Part shown: piece after piece, positions 1 to 12,000 of the stretch
Layout of the letters: every line of letters starts with the position of its first letter
How positions within the stretch are numbered: position 1 is the first letter of the stretch
NCBI GenBank assembly: GCA_905221615.1
Contig: CAJNDT010001013.1
Location: 755,583 to 819,582, forward strand
Direction of reading: 5' to 3'
DNA from: Symbiodinium sp. CCMP2592
Taxonomy: Eukaryota; Sar; Dinophyceae; Suessiales; Symbiodiniaceae
Length of the DNA: 64,000 nt
Translations under genes and position numbers: made by a program
The notes under the pieces: model-generated
Database searches by the model: none
The model's input: the letters and a program-made list of their open reading frames with translations, nothing else
What the model was told of the DNA's origin: nothing

Positions 1-905
1 ATAGAGAAACGAAAAAACAAAAGTTAGTAAATATGTTTATGAATAGTGATAACCCTTATAAGAAAGTAATTATATCTTTTATTAAGAACAGACGAACAAG
101 GTTTATTGATAAGTTTGATTTGTTACTATATTTTCTTCATAATAAGGAAATTATGAAACATGTTACTAGACGTGAAAATATTTTAATATTACATTATGAC
201 TATTACAGGAAATCATACCCGGATAAACTATTGTTTAAAAACATTATGTATGAGTTTCTTGTTAATTTTATAGGTAATGATATTAAGTATTTAAATCTTG
301 ATGAACTGCAAAAACATTTAAATGACATATTTGATAAAGAAGAAGATGAAAATTAAAGCATTCATAATAATATTGATATAAAATATTATTATAAATGTAG
401 ACAAAAGCCACCACAGAAACCTAGACATAATTTTATATAGAATATTATACATAAACCATGACAGAAGCTGAATACAAATGAGAGGCGAAAAAACCTGAAT
501 AAGGTAACGATATTTTTTGATAATTTTTTGATAAATTTTGAAAAAAATTAGAATGAAACAGAGGAGTAAATTCAAAAACGAAGTAGGAGATTAAATTTAA
601 AGGAATGAAACAGATGCCGAAACAAAAAACATGAAAAAACTACTACAAGGACAAAAGACCTAGAAAATTATAACGTTAGAGATGCTTAAAACTGATTTTA
701 AATTTTGTTAAAATGAATGAGATGACTGGGGCTGGGATTTTTTGAGAAATTGTTAAAAATTTGTGAAAATTTGTGTTTAAATGTTAGAGGAGCGTTAATG
801 TGAAAATGCATAAGGTAATTCTGTATAAAATATGAAAAAAAATTTGCCAAAATTAATACAAAAAATTGATTAAGATGACAACAAAACGAAATATTATTAA
901 AGTGA
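1..905. other. AT-rich block of foreign character
   Basis: This block is strongly A+T rich, with long A and T runs. It has none of the TTTAGGG repeats, inverted-repeat elements or GC-rich exon islands that fill the rest of the window. The change to the surrounding style is abrupt at about 905-950, where a GGGG-rich stretch and then CCC-rich sequence begin. It could be an assembly join, an inserted organellar or viral fragment, or a contaminant. Apart from the ORF at 33-356 no coding signal is visible. Confidence 0.6.
33..356 (+). CDS. hypothetical 107-residue protein in AT-rich block
   Basis: This is an uninterrupted ATG-to-TAA frame of 107 codons in AT-rich DNA. The product is lysine-, asparagine- and isoleucine-rich, begins MFMNSDNPYKK and ends in an acidic tail (DKEEDEN). 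No signal peptide, membrane segment or family motif was recognised. A second in-frame Met lies two codons after the first. The reading frame is longer than expected by chance in such AT-rich sequence, and its codon use (A/T at third positions) is unlike the G/C-ending codons of the exons elsewhere. It may be a gene of a different genome joined here, or a chance ORF. No function is proposed. Confidence 0.35.
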   Translation: MFMNSDNPYKKVIISFIKNRRTRFIDKFDLLLYFLHNKEIMKHVTRRENILILHYDYYRKSYPDKLLFKNIMYEFLVNFIGNDIKYLNLDELQKHLNDIFDKEEDEN

Positions 906-1275
906 GCTATGTTGATAAAACGACATAGGGGCCTATGTAGGGTCGGGGGGCAGAACCCTACAACCAACCTTTTCCTTATTTTTTCCCCCAGGCCGCCCCA
1001 GGTCCCCCAGGGCCAGGCCAGGGCCTGCCTTTTCGGACCAGAAGCTTGGCTGCAGAATTGTGTGGTTGTTGTAAACCAACATGGACCTAACAGAGTTTAG
1101 GTCCTAAACCCTAAAAGGTATAGGTTTGGGTGGTTTGGCCGCCTTAGACGGCGTGGGGTGGGAGAGTTAAAAGAAAGAGCCATCCACCATCAGGCTCCAA
1201 CAGCCAATCATCATATTACGACGCACTCGACAATACACTGTCGCAAGCTACTTCCGCTTCTGCGCCACTCTACGG

Positions 1276-1338
1276 CAAACCCTAAACCCTAAACCCTAAA
1301 TCCTAAACCCTAAATCCTAAACCCTAAACCCTAAACCC
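1276..1338. repeat. CCCTAAA telomere-like tract
   Basis: CCCTAAA heptamers with a few CCCTAAT variants, oriented with the C-rich strand on top, lie upstream of the exon candidate at 1384. Confidence 0.9.
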
Positions 1339-1383
1339 AAAAAACCCTTAAAAGGCACCCTTCTTGGCTCCTGGCCTCGCCAG

Positions 1384-1424
1384 AGCTGCGGGGCTGCTGG
1401 CAGCGAGGCGGCTACAGGCCGGAG
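1384..1424 (+). CDS. possible internal exon of gene 1
   Basis: This is a GC-rich island after a CCCTAAA-rich tract ending GCCAG, followed by TTTAGGG-type sequence. It therefore has the same flank polarity as the better exons. The frame is open (ELRGCWQRGGYRPE), but the acceptor is not AG|G and no partner exon was found to test phase. Confidence 0.25.
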
Positions 1425-1465
1425 GGTTCAGAGGGTCTGGGGGTTGGGGTTCAAAGGTTTAGGGT

Positions 1466-1606
1466 TTAGGGTTTAGGGCTCATACGGATTAGGGTTTAGG
1501 GTTTAAATTGAAAGTAGGGTTTAGGGGTTAGGGTTTAGGGTTCAGAGGGTCTGGGGGTAGGGTTTAGGGTTAAGGGGGTGGGGGTTCAGGGTTCAAGCTT
1601 CGGAGT
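1466..1606. repeat. TTTAGGG telomere-like tract, degenerate
   Basis: TTTAGGG and related heptamers (TTCAGGG, TTAGGGGG) are on the top strand, the opposite orientation to the tract at 1276-1338. Confidence 0.85.
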
Positions 1607-2558
1607 GTAGGGTTCATTAGGGTTCCCTTTTCAGACGAAAGGGTTTTTCAATTGTTCTCTCAAGGGTTCCTTCTTTGAAGGCCTCCTTTAACGGTTTCTG
1701 TGAGGGTTTTTGTGGCAACGGTTCTGTTAATGAGGGCTCAAGGGCTTAAGGCTTTTGGATTAGGGTTAAGGGTCCATGGATTTAGGATTTATGAGGTTAG
1801 GGTTTCGGGTTTAGGGTTCAGGGCTTTTTCTCAGGGTTTGATACGTCGTTTTTTTTATCAGGGTTCAAATGGGGTTTTATCAGCGTTGTGTTGGTCTGGC
1901 CTTCGTGCTTTGCGGTTCGGTGCTTACAAAGGGGTTATAGGGGTTTTCCGTTTTAGGGTTTAGGTTGGGGGATTCTGTTCTCTAGAATGAAGGTTTTGTG
2001 TGTTCGTTTCGGGGCTTGCAGCAAGGATGCTGGAAGTTTTCTACTAGAGCAAGAGGGCTTGATGTAGGGCAATGCTATAAGACTTGAATGTGTTTGGGGC
2101 TTAGTTTCTTATTGATTCTGTAGAATACATGGAGTAAAATGGTTACCCTAAACCCTAAACCAGTATAAGTGGATACTGGCACGAAGTATTGAGACCTTTG
2201 TGGTATGGGTCCTTGAGCTTTCGGGTTGTAGGGGGGGGAGCGGCTTGTTGGATCGTTAGTTTCGTGTCCGTTTGTTTCATGATCCTGAACTCTGAACCCT
2301 GCACCCTAAACTTATAGGATCCTTAAGGGAGGGTGGTTCAAGGTGGGAGGGTATCAGGAATCCTTAGGGGACTGCACGGGAACCTTAGGGAGTACTAGGG
2401 AGAATTAGGAAAAACTATTCTATATACCCCCCTTGGACCCCTTAAGGATACTACAATAAACCGTGGATCTGGGGCATCCAAAACCCTAAAGCGCACAAAG
2501 GGTCCTTAAGATTCTTCTCGAGGCTTCGATAACGTAAGGGCTCTACAGGATTCTATAA

Positions 2559-2670
2559 CTAGGATGCCCAGTAGTACCCTTATTCCCTTTTTGTAGTCCT
2601 AGGTTCCTTATAAAGTTACCCAATACCAAAAAGAGAGGCCTTTTTATTCTTAGGTTACTGGGTATCCTAG
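2559..2670. mobile_element. family B inverted-repeat element
   Basis: The ends are CTAGGATGCCCAGTAGTACC ... TTACTGGGTATCCTAG. The internal CTTATTCCCTTTTTG and CCAAAAAGAGAGGCC are shared by all copies. Confidence 0.9.
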
Positions 2671-2742
2671 ATAATGAAGGGTTTAGGATTTAGGGGCCTC
2701 AGAACCCCTAGCTGGACCCTAAACATGCAGCTGGAAACCCTC

Positions 2743-2856
2743 TACTTGAAGGCTCATGGGACTTTGTAATTAGGGATATTATTATGGTAACTACACTTAT
2801 ACCCCCAATTAAGGTACTTATAACCATACTTACTAAGTCCCATGATCCTCCAAGTA
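2743..2856. mobile_element. family A inverted-repeat element
   Basis: Left arm TACTTGAAGGCTCATGGGAC and right arm GATCCTCCAAGTA are near-complementary, with ACTAAGTCCCATG inside. The internal part is also self-complementary, so the whole 114 bp can fold as one hairpin. There is no ORF. Confidence 0.85.
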
Positions 2857-3005
2857 GCCCAAACCCCTACAAACCCTAAACCCGTAAACAGAAGAAGCTA
2901 CATTGGAGAGGAGGGTTTGCGCTCAACCGACAACCACTTCACACTTCTGAACCCTTAAAGCTCTAAACGCCCAGAAGCTAAGCCCTGTTCCCTGAGATAC
3001 CCAGA

Positions 3006-3136
3006 GACCCTAAACCCTAAACCCTAAACCCTAAACCCTAAACCCTAAACCCTAAACCCTAAACCCTAAACCCTAAACCCTAAACCCTAAACCCTAAACC
3101 CTAAACCCTAAACCCTAAACCCTAAACCCTAAACCC
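3006..3136. repeat. long perfect CCCTAAA tract
   Basis: About 18 head-to-tail CCCTAAA units run without interruption, the longest perfect telomere-type array in the window. Ordinary element and exon sequence on both sides makes it interstitial and not a chromosome end. Confidence 0.95.
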
Positions 3137-3222
3137 GAACCGTAAACCCCAAATACCCAGAAACCGGAGGCCTGAACCCTAAATCCAACAGCTTTAGCAC
3201 TTAAAGAAACAGCACTCAATTC

Positions 3223-3261
3223 GGGTTTAGGGTTTAGGGTTTAGGGTTTAGGGTTTAGGGT
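3223..3261. repeat. TTTAGGG tract opposite to 3006-3136
   Basis: About five TTTAGGG units lie 90 bp after the long CCCTAAA array and in inverse orientation, so the two could pair in single-stranded DNA or RNA. Confidence 0.9.
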
Positions 3262-3302
3262 AATTCAGTTTGAGCTTGAACTATAGAGGAGTCTTCAACT
3301 CG

Positions 3303-3410
3303 GACCTAGAGTAGGCCCGTATTCCCTTTTTTTAGGGTTCAGGTTCCCTTACAAGCCCCTTTAAACCAAAAAGGGCACCCTTTTTGTTCCTAGGCTACTC
3401 TTGGGTCTAG
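3303..3410. mobile_element. family B' element
   Basis: The ends are GACCTAGAGTAGGCCCGTAT ... GGCTACTCTTGGGTCTAG. The core TTCCCTTTTTTTAGGG / CCAAAAAGGGCACCC is related to family B, with different ends. Confidence 0.8.
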
Positions 3411-3987
3411 TCAATATGGTGTATGGTATATGGCAAGTTTGAATTCAGAGGGGTCTTCAGTAACTTGGGTGTTATGCATATTTCTTTATGAAGGGTCTGC
3501 TGGCTTTCTGAGCAGTGGCAGCACCATGCAAAACCCTAGAATCCTCAAGAAACCTATTCCACTGGAGCCGTAAACTAAGCCCCCGAATCCTAATTCCTCA
3601 ACTTTACATGCATATTCCTAAGCCCTTCAATTTAAGGTTTCGCATGACCCGAAACCCTCACAGAACCGTCAAAGGGAACCCCTCCACAGAAGTCTAGGGT
3701 TGTGTAATGCTAATCCTAGCACTCTGCGAACCCTTAGAGAAGCCGGTACGAAAACCTTTCAGAATCCTTAGTCCTTGAAGAGCCGCTGCGAAACCCTTTC
3801 AGAACCCTTGTCGAACGCTTTAGGGTTACCCTAAACCCTAAAACCTTAAACCCTTACTATAGTTATCGTAATTCAGGCCCCTTATATGAGGGTGACGCAA
3901 AGCCACCCCCTCATATTGTAGAACCCTATCATAGATCCTCTATCGGCCCCTTTAAAAGAACGCTTCAAAGGAACCCTCCATTCTAAT

Positions 3988-4107
3988 TACTTAGAGGATC
4001 ATGGGACTTAGTAAGTAGGTTATGATTGGGGTTGTCCCCTAAGTGGGGTTATCCTAATTATAATCTACTTATAACCTTACTTACTAAGTCCCATGAGCCT
4101 CTAAGTA
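3988..4107. mobile_element. family A inverted-repeat element
   Basis: The arms run TACTTAGAGGATCATGGGAC ... CATGAGCCTCTAAGTA. It lies 19 bp before the acceptor of the gene 1 terminal exon. Confidence 0.9.
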
Positions 4108-4126
4108 CCCAAAGCCACCTGAGCAG

Positions 4127-4198
4127 GCGGCCTCCTCCAGCACCGCACGAGCGCTCGCCGACTCCTGGGACGAAGCCGGACTCGACAAGCCGGGATGA
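4127..4198 (+). CDS. gene 1, 3'-terminal exon
   Basis: The exon starts after an AG|G acceptor (GAGCAG|GCGG) and is open for 23 codons (begins AASSSTARALADSWDEAG) before TGA at 4196-4198, with TAG immediately after. Third positions are mostly G/C and there is no upstream ATG, so it reads as the C-terminal exon of a gene whose other exons lie upstream. The acceptor is 19 bp after the right end of the family A element at 3988-4107. The short acidic/alanine tail is not enough to name a family. Confidence 0.5.
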   Translation, partial: AASSSTARALADSWDEAGLDKPG

Positions 4199-4488
4199 TA
4201 GAATAGCCTTAAACCCTAAACCCAAAACCCAAAACCCTAAACCCTAAACCCTAAAGTTACAGATAGGGTTCCTTAAAGGGGTCTGTTATAGAAGAGGGGG
4301 TTCCTTCAAGAGGGTCTAGAGGGGATCTATAATAGGGTTCTGCAATTTAGGGTTTTAGGGTTTAAATAATTACCCATACTGAAAGGGCTGTTACAAGGGT
4401 TCTGAAAAGGATTTGCAAGGCATGAGTTCCTCTAAGCCCTCTGCGCCTACACCCTAAACTCCTTCGCGGGGGCCGAGCCAAGGAGTTA
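4199..4488. promoter_or_regulatory. intergenic gap between gene 1 and gene 2
   Basis: About 290 bp separate the gene 1 stop and the gene 2 ATG on the same strand, giving a tandem head-to-tail arrangement. It contains a CCCTAAA tract (4207-4256) and GGATCTATAA-type repeats. No TATA box was identified. CCAAG|GAG just before the ATG could serve as a trans-splice acceptor of the kind used by dinoflagellate mRNAs, which is inference. Confidence 0.35.
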
Positions 4489-4545
4489 ATGGCTGCAAAC
4501 GTTCGCATCGTGCTGCTCTGCAACCCTGCCTCCGGGAGTGACGAG
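4489..4545 (+). CDS. gene 2 exon 1 (start codon)
   Basis: ATG at 4489 opens a G/C-ending frame, [19 protein letters not shown], followed by an in-frame TGA at 4564 if unspliced. A GAG|GA donor at 4546 would join it in phase 0 to 4937. [13 protein letters not shown] resembles the N-P-x-S-G motif of diacylglycerol/sphingosine-type kinases, but nothing downstream supports a kinase, so this is not used as the call. Confidence 0.45.
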
Positions 4546-5855
4546 GAGCTTTTTCGGGCTCCTTGAAGGGTTCCTCAGGGCTTTGTCAGGGGGTTAATTG
4601 CTATACAGACTTAATTTTAAGGCTTCTCTAATGGGGTTCTGGAAGGGTTCTATGAGGTTCGGGGCTTTTCTGGGATCTCAAAGAGGTTTGGCGTCTTTAC
4701 AGTTCGGGGTTTTGCTGGCTAATTTTGGCTAGGGGCTCAGGGCTGGGTTGGTCGTATTCCGCTGCGCCGACCTTCGGCTCGTTTCCATCAACCTCTACTT
4801 ACAGGATCATGGGACTTAGTAAGTAGGTTAGAATTGGGGTTATAAGTCCCTAAGTGGGGTTATCCTAATTATGACCCACTTGTAACCTTACTTACTAAGT
4901 CCCATGAGCCTTCAAGTAGGGTTTAGGGTTTACCAGGTCTCTGGAAGAGTTAGAATGCTTTCTGGAAGGGCGCTACGAGCGCTGCAGGCTTGTGCCGCAG
5001 CGCCAAGGCTCAGAATTCGAGGCTTCCGGCTCGTGGATTTTGCGGAACAGATGTTGATCAACGCTAATAGCAAAAGCTAGAAAGTTGCCACAAGAGCTAA
5101 GTTGAACTGCATAGTAGTAGTCGTCGTTGTCGGGGCAGGAGAAGAGGAGCACGGCGTGTCGTTGCTTTGCTTTGCTTTGCGGTGTTGTTGTCGATTTTCT
5201 TTGCTGGCTGTTGTTTGTTTCACTCACCCTAAACCCTAAACCCCTGAACCCCTAAACCCCCAAACCCCTAAACCCCTAAACCCTAAACCCCTAAAACCCT
5301 AAACCCTAAACCCTAAGAAGGAGTTGTCTTCCCCTAAACCATTTGCCTTCAGCCCTAAGTGTTGATTTTGCTGTTGCAGTACGTTTGTATATTGGTGTAC
5401 TACAGGCCCAGAAGTCAGAGCAGCAACATACATTAAAGTAGATGCTAATATTCTAGTTTGATTAGTAGACCACAAAAAAAACCTAAATCAGTAAAAAAAA
5501 CGCCCTAAAACTCACACCAAAAGCGCACAAACCTTGATCACCTTACAGAGCCCTTTACCCTAAATCCCCTGCAGGCCTGGTCGTTTGATCCGAACACTGG
5601 CAACTCGGCTGCCCCGATTGCCGAACACCTGCCGCCTTCTGGAGATTCTTCTGGCTTAGGTTTTGGGTTTCAGGGATTTAGGGCTTCGGGGTTTTGGGGT
5701 CCGGTCTACACTAAACCCTAAACTAAACCCTAAACCCTAAACCTTAATCGCAGGGTTTTAGAGCGAATCAAAACCGCGCAGAACACCGAAGCTTTGGACC
5801 CGAATCCTCAACTGGGGAGCCAAGTGGAGGCGCCTTCCTAAACCCCAAATCTACA

Positions 5856-5904
<49 letters not shown>

Positions 5905-5919
5905 AGAGATATATACACA

Positions 5920-5955
<36 letters not shown>

Positions 5956-8900
5956 TATATATTATAAACATATGTATACATATATATATATATATATATA
6001 TATGGTCACCCCCCCCCCAAGATCTACATCCGCCTCTTCCACACAATTCCACAGGTTGCTTCTCTACATTGGTCGACTACTCATATATGCCGAAAACACC
6101 GTAAATTCCGATACAATTGTGCTTTACTCCATGTGCATGCAAACAGTACTGCTACAAGTCGCGGGTTTGATATGTGTAAAAGTCTGGCGCCGAATTTCGG
6201 CAGCAGATTTATGGTAGTTTATATGTTGGAGAAGCTGAAATGCTGGAGGGCGTGCTATTTTTGTTCAGGTAGTACTAAAAAACCTCGTGTTTTTTTGCGT
6301 TTTATGGTGTGTTATTTAACGACATTCCTCTAATAATGAAAATACTATTGTCTTTCTTACGAGAACGTCTGTGTGCGTGGGCCATCTCTTTCCCGCTGCT
6401 CGTGAGCGTCCGATTCTGATGCGGCCTAATAGCTCTAGCATTTGATTTATGAGTTACGAAACACAATGAGCTCCTTTCATGTCTTGTCCGTAAAACATGG
6501 AGGAAGTCGAATATACGGGCGCATTTATTTTTGAAGCAATACTCCAATAGTTGTTTTTTGCCTCATAAAAATGGGAAAGCTCCCTTGGAGTTGGAAAATT
6601 CATGTGCATATGCGGGCGCACAAGAAGGCTCGTCTGCAGCAAGAAGTAAGAGAGCTCTTGCAACCTTCCAAACATGAAGCAGGACTAATTACGACTGGCT
6701 GCATTGATACGTATCAATCACAAGGCAGGGGCTCCTTAACCTTGTAAAACAAAGTAAAATGGCACTTCATGGAAGAAAACTCCTCTTTATGTTGTGAGTC
6801 GATATTAAAGGCAGCCATGTGCATAGCAATCGCTATCTATTTTTGAGGGTACTCATTTGGGCCATGAGTTTTCATTCGGTTAACTCTTATTGATGATGCT
6901 GTCCTATACCCCGGAGAAGATGCCGATCGCTATGTCCATGGCTGTTTCTCTAATTGCTGTCATAGAACGTAGCGGAAAAAGTAGCTCTCTTCAATCTTCA
7001 AGCGACACTCCCCAGATGTGATCAAGAAACAAAGAGAAGCTTGCTTACTGGTATCTTTTATTAAACGGGCAAGAGGCATAAGACTTGTATCGGTTTCTAC
7101 ACCTCCCTCACATCCTGACAAAGCGATACCGGTCCTTCCGTATGTGACTGTGGTTTAAACGCTGTCATAGTTCGTATCACAACATGAAAAAGAGCTCTCT
7201 TCAGTCTTCAAAGACTACAGGTGACATCGTAGAATTCTCTTCTGGGTTAGCAGGAATCTTCATGTCTCTTACTTGATAGGTATGAGGATGTCTCATAGGA
7301 AACCGAATAGGAAGTCTCCATTGTTTCTGATGATAGCAAGATGCAAACAGTTTCCCACAGTCTTCAACATGAAATGAATTAAGTTCTAGATAGGCTTGCG
7401 CTGCTACAGTGATGGATCTGTAGGCGGTGCAGCTTGCCGAAGAATGGCCAAAACCATTTTCGAGAAAGCTCAGGTACTGGGGCCAGTGCTTCTGGTGCCA
7501 TAGATCTACCAACCAACGAAAACATATATGAAATAAACTATGCAACGACTAGGCCTTTTTCATACTTACCAAACAAGAGTAATGAAAACCGTTGTTGTTC
7601 CAGAAGACACATAAATCATTACTTCCAGTCCTTGACAACGGTTGAAAGCACAATTATCTTGTGATGCAATATATCCTGTCCTGGACATCAGAAAACACTG
7701 TGATGCTCAAAAAACTTCCAAAATTTCCAGCCCTGAAACTCACGAAACACTGTACTGCTCAAAAAAATCCCAAAATTCCAAAATTCTGGCATCTATGGCC
7801 AGGCCGGGGGCAGATTCCTTAAAAGTTTGGAATTTTTTGAGCATAGCAGTGTTTCGTGCGTTTCAAGGGTTGGAAAAGTTGATTTTTTTGAGCATTACAT
7901 GTTTTGTGCGGTTGAACCGCACCTCGTCCGGGTGGATTTCCATGGCTTCGTGTGCGGCAAGATTTCAATAGGCTTGGAGTCACACTTGATTGTGCACAGG
8001 TGCGCACCCATCACATATCGCATGTCCCTCTTCACTAGACCCTCTCATAAACACTCACTCGCTCAAGATTTCGGCTGTGGGAGAACGAGACGGACCAGGC
8101 GGTTTTGGTTTTTGGACCAGCATCACCAGGTTTGGGGGCGGAGAAGACACGCGCATCATGAGCATCAGCGGTGCTGCTTGGCAGTGCAATAACTGGAGCC
8201 GCTACCCCATGACCTCGTTGTTGAGTGGTGCATTAAGCAAATTCACTTTTAGGACCAGCCCCGAAGCCGACTGATGCTCATGAGGCCACGGCTGATGCTC
8301 ATGTTTCTACACGTCCTCGAGTTTCCAGATTCCAGATTTGCAGGATAAGTTCCAGATTCCAGATTTCCAGATTTGAAGGCTCTAGGTTTTCAGATTCCAG
8401 ATTTCCAGATTTGCAGGCTCTAAGTTTCCAGATTCCAGATTTTCAGATTTGCAGGCTCTAGGTTTTAGATTCCAGATTTCCAGATTTGCAGGCTCTAAGT
8501 TTCCAGATTCCAGATTTCCAGATTTGCAGGTTCTAGGTTTTCAGATTCCAGATTCCAGATTTCCAGATGTGCAGGCTCTAAGTTTCCAGATTCCAGATTT
8601 CCAGATTTGCAGGCTCTAGGTTTCCAGATTCCAGATTTCCAGATTTGCAGGCTCTAAGTCCAGATTCCAGATTTCCAGATTTGCAGGCTCTAAGTTTCCA
8701 GATTCCAGATTCCAGATTTCTGGAAATCTGGAAACCTTAGGGTGAGCAAATCTGGAAATCTGGAATCTGGAATCTCTGGAAACATAGTGCCTGCAAATCT
8801 GGAAATCTGGAAACCTAGAGCCTGCAAATCTGGAAATCTGGAATCTCTGGAAACATAGTGCATGCAAATCTGGAATCTGGAAACCTACATACTGCAGAAA

Positions 8901-8966
8901 GCCGGAAATCAGGAAATCCAGACTCCGAAAACCTGCAGACGTAGATCTTGGGGGGGGGGGGCGAGC

Positions 8967-9006
<40 letters not shown>

Positions 9007-12000
9007 ATTTATATATATATATACACACACCCATACATGCGCCTTCATAGATGTAAGCGGTAGACCCGAGCTGCGGTACCTTTTCCGCTGCTAATCCCTC
9101 ACCCTAGAACCTTAGACATCCTTGGAACGTACCTGGGCCTATATGGGAGTTTCCGAAAATGGGGGACCCTAATATCGTACTCTGAATAGTAGGATCCTTA
9201 CTATAGGGACCCCAGAATAAGGTACCCCTGATTGTCGGAAACTCCCATATAACCTTCCTGTTCTGATTTTCTTATAGAAGTCCTTAGAGAGATAGGTTAT
9301 TTGGGGTCCCTTCTTAACCTTCCTTTTCTGATTTTCTTATAGAAAGCCCAAAAGCCTTATATAGTATGGTCTTTGGGCCCAAAAGCCTTAGTATATGAGT
9401 CCTTAGATCCCTAGGGTAATAAGGTAGGTTATTTGGGGTCCACGTAGACCCCAGAACCACCGATCCCTAAACCCCTCGAGCACCAGACTGCTAGAGAACC
9501 CTAAACTCGACCGGACCTGCCCCTTAATCCGCTCATAGAACCGCCATACCTTTTCCCTAAGCTCTAGAAAAAAACCTTAAATACCCCAAGCCCTAAACCC
9601 AAAAGGAACTTCCCGGAGGAACCCGAAGTAAGTCACCTTTCTTCGGCTGTTCTCCTAGGTTCCTACCAGCGCCTTGCTGCGCCTCTGAAGCCGCGGATCA
9701 GCCCGGGTCTGGCGGCGACGAAGGCATTTGGGAGTTTCCGAAAATTAGGGGTACCTGAGTTTGGGGTCTTTATAATAAGGGTCCTACGATTTAGGGTACT
9801 ATACGAGGGTCCCCTATTTTCGGAAGCTCCTATTTGGGCTTGGGGTTTTCGAGTTTCAAGAGTTTGGGGACTTCAGGGTCGAGGGGTTTGGAGGGTGTTC
9901 GGGGTTTAAGGATGCTTAAGGCTTCTATTTTGGGGGTCTTGGAGGTTGGGGTCTCGGGCTTCATGGTTCAGTGATCCTTGTCAGAAGGGTGGCATACTCT
10001 TTCGGGAGTCAGCAGAGGAACCCTGCTGTTGACACTTGGGGGGCTTTACTTGTATCAAGTAGAAGCGTTGTCCTCAGTAAATATCACCGAACAAGACCTG
10101 GAACATAATATAGTATGGAGTATCGTGTAATGCAATCTAGCTTGATAAGATTAAAATGCATTATAATTAACACAATATATTAATATGTCAGAATATCATA
10201 TAATATCCTATCATATAGTATATACGGTATACTCTATAGTTACAATAGTACAAAGATAGTACAATATGGAAGCTTCGACTGCTCGGCTGGGCCAGGGCTT
10301 TTGCTTCGTCGTGGGAAGTACCGGCTCTTCGTGCCTCCGGCAGCAAAGCCTACGGCAACCCACCCCAAAAATCCTCTCCCAGAGTAGTATAGGTTGGGTA
10401 CTGCCCCCACTCAGTAACAGTTGGATAATAAGCATAATATAGACATATTGGGACCTTAATAGTAGCCCTAGAAAAGACTGTTACTGTACGGGGGCAGTGA
10501 CCAAAGCATAGGGGCCTTAATAATTAGAATAAGGTTTTGGGGTGTTTCGGACATACGTCTGGAGCGAACAAAGCTTTGGATGGCTTGTGCATCCAGAGAA
10601 CGTATAGCTGCTCCTGTGCTATTCATCTACATAGGGTTTGGGGGTATATTTTCCTATGGCCATAGTAAGGAACCCCCCACAATAGTTTTGGCAATTATTT
10701 AGGCCCCCATGTTACACCTTATTCAGGGCATCTACGTTAAGTCAGAAGCAAAAGGAGAAGAGGACATGATGTCAGGTACCCCCTCACCTCTCACCGGCAA
10801 AGCCTTTGGGTGGGGCTCTCTGGGTTCTGTCAGGTTGCTCCAAAGAGCCTGCACCAGTGCAGACAATCCCTGGGCGAGGTGCACCACAGGGCGTCTCGAG
10901 GGGTGTCTACTGTAAACGTTCATGGAATCGGGTGTGGGGTCTCTGCAGTCACATCAGAGCCGACCCGTAACCCGAAACCCGAAATGCGAAACCTTACAAC
11001 TTTACCCTAGAAGCCCAGCTACCCATAGAAAGGGTACCAAACTCTGCACAGACATGAACATACAGATCACCACTAAGACTCCCAACAGCCCAGAGTAGGT
11101 ACTATACTTATAGACTTTAGACCCCGAAGTAGGCGGTGTTTCTGCACTTGGAGACATAGGGAACGGAAGCTGGGCTTCTAGGATAGTTCTTCAGACAAGC
11201 CCTTGCAGAGGAGCTGGGGTGAGCGGCTGGCGCCTCGGCCGGATCTTCCTCCATGATGTACTTAAAGGATCATGGGACTTAGTAATTACGGTTATTTTTG
11301 AGGTAACTATACTTATAACCCCAATTAACTTGCTTATAACCATACTTACTAAGTCCCATGATCCTCCAAGTAGGGGCCTTCATAATTCGAATCGAGCTTT
11401 GGAGTTATTTACTAGGATGCCCAGTAGTGCCCTTATTCCCCTTTTGTAGTCCTAAGTTCCTTATACAGTCAAGAAGGGAGCCCTTTTTATTCCTAGGTTA
11501 CTGGGCATCCTAGTTCATCGTTGAAGTCTGCTATGCATCAGTACTTGAAGGCTCATGGGACTTAGTAAGTAAGGTTATTCTTAGGATAACCCCACTTAGG
11601 GGACTCATAACCTCAGTTATAACCTACTTACCAAGTCCCATGAACCTCTAAGTAGGGAACGTCAGGAGATATAGCTTCCAACCCAGGTAGACGTGAGCTT
11701 CGGAGAACGCGGCTGCTGGGAACCCCTTCCCCGTGGTGGCGAAGGCACGTTTTTGTTTGGGGGGGATGGTTAAGGACCCAAGCAAGACATAAGCATAATC
11801 ATTTTATAGGGATATCACTACCTTGTTGGGCTTCATGTTTGAGGGGGTTCATATGGGATGTCCCGATCCCAATTTTTGCTTATGTGCGTTTTGGGGGCCC
11901 TATATGGGGGAAGCTAAGCTGGCAGATGGAGGTTGGTGTTCAGGTTTGAAGAGCGCAATCTGCTCTGAAGCTAAGGATGTCCACTGTAGGGGCCTCACCC

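Larger units (their letters stand above)
906..4126. other. intronic/intergenic DNA with telomere-like repeats and elements
   Basis: This stretch holds interspersed CCCTAAA and TTTAGGG tracts, inverted-repeat elements (2559-2670, 2743-2856, 3303-3410, 3988-4107) and one weak exon candidate near 1384-1424. It is probably introns of gene 1, whose last exon is at 4127. Confidence 0.5.
5654..9658. other. intron of gene 2, about 4 kb
   Basis: This region holds a CCCTAAA tract (5712-5745), compound microsatellites, about 2.3 kb of lower-GC sequence (6010-8280) with no convincing exon, the palindromic minisatellite, a second microsatellite and a family F element. Several 60-120 codon frames in 6000-8280 show no codon bias and were not called. 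Confidence 0.5.

Noticed and set aside
3006..3136. Chromosome end
   Set aside because: The CCCTAAA array is flanked on both sides by ordinary element and exon sequence, so it is interstitial.
4489..4545. Diacylglycerol/sphingosine kinase start (NPASGS)
   Set aside because: Only one short motif fits, and the following exons lead into Kelch repeats, not a kinase fold.
7201..8274. Several 60-120 codon frames on both strands
   Set aside because: They overlap one another on opposite strands, lack codon bias and carry no recognisable motif. They lie inside the long intron of gene 2.
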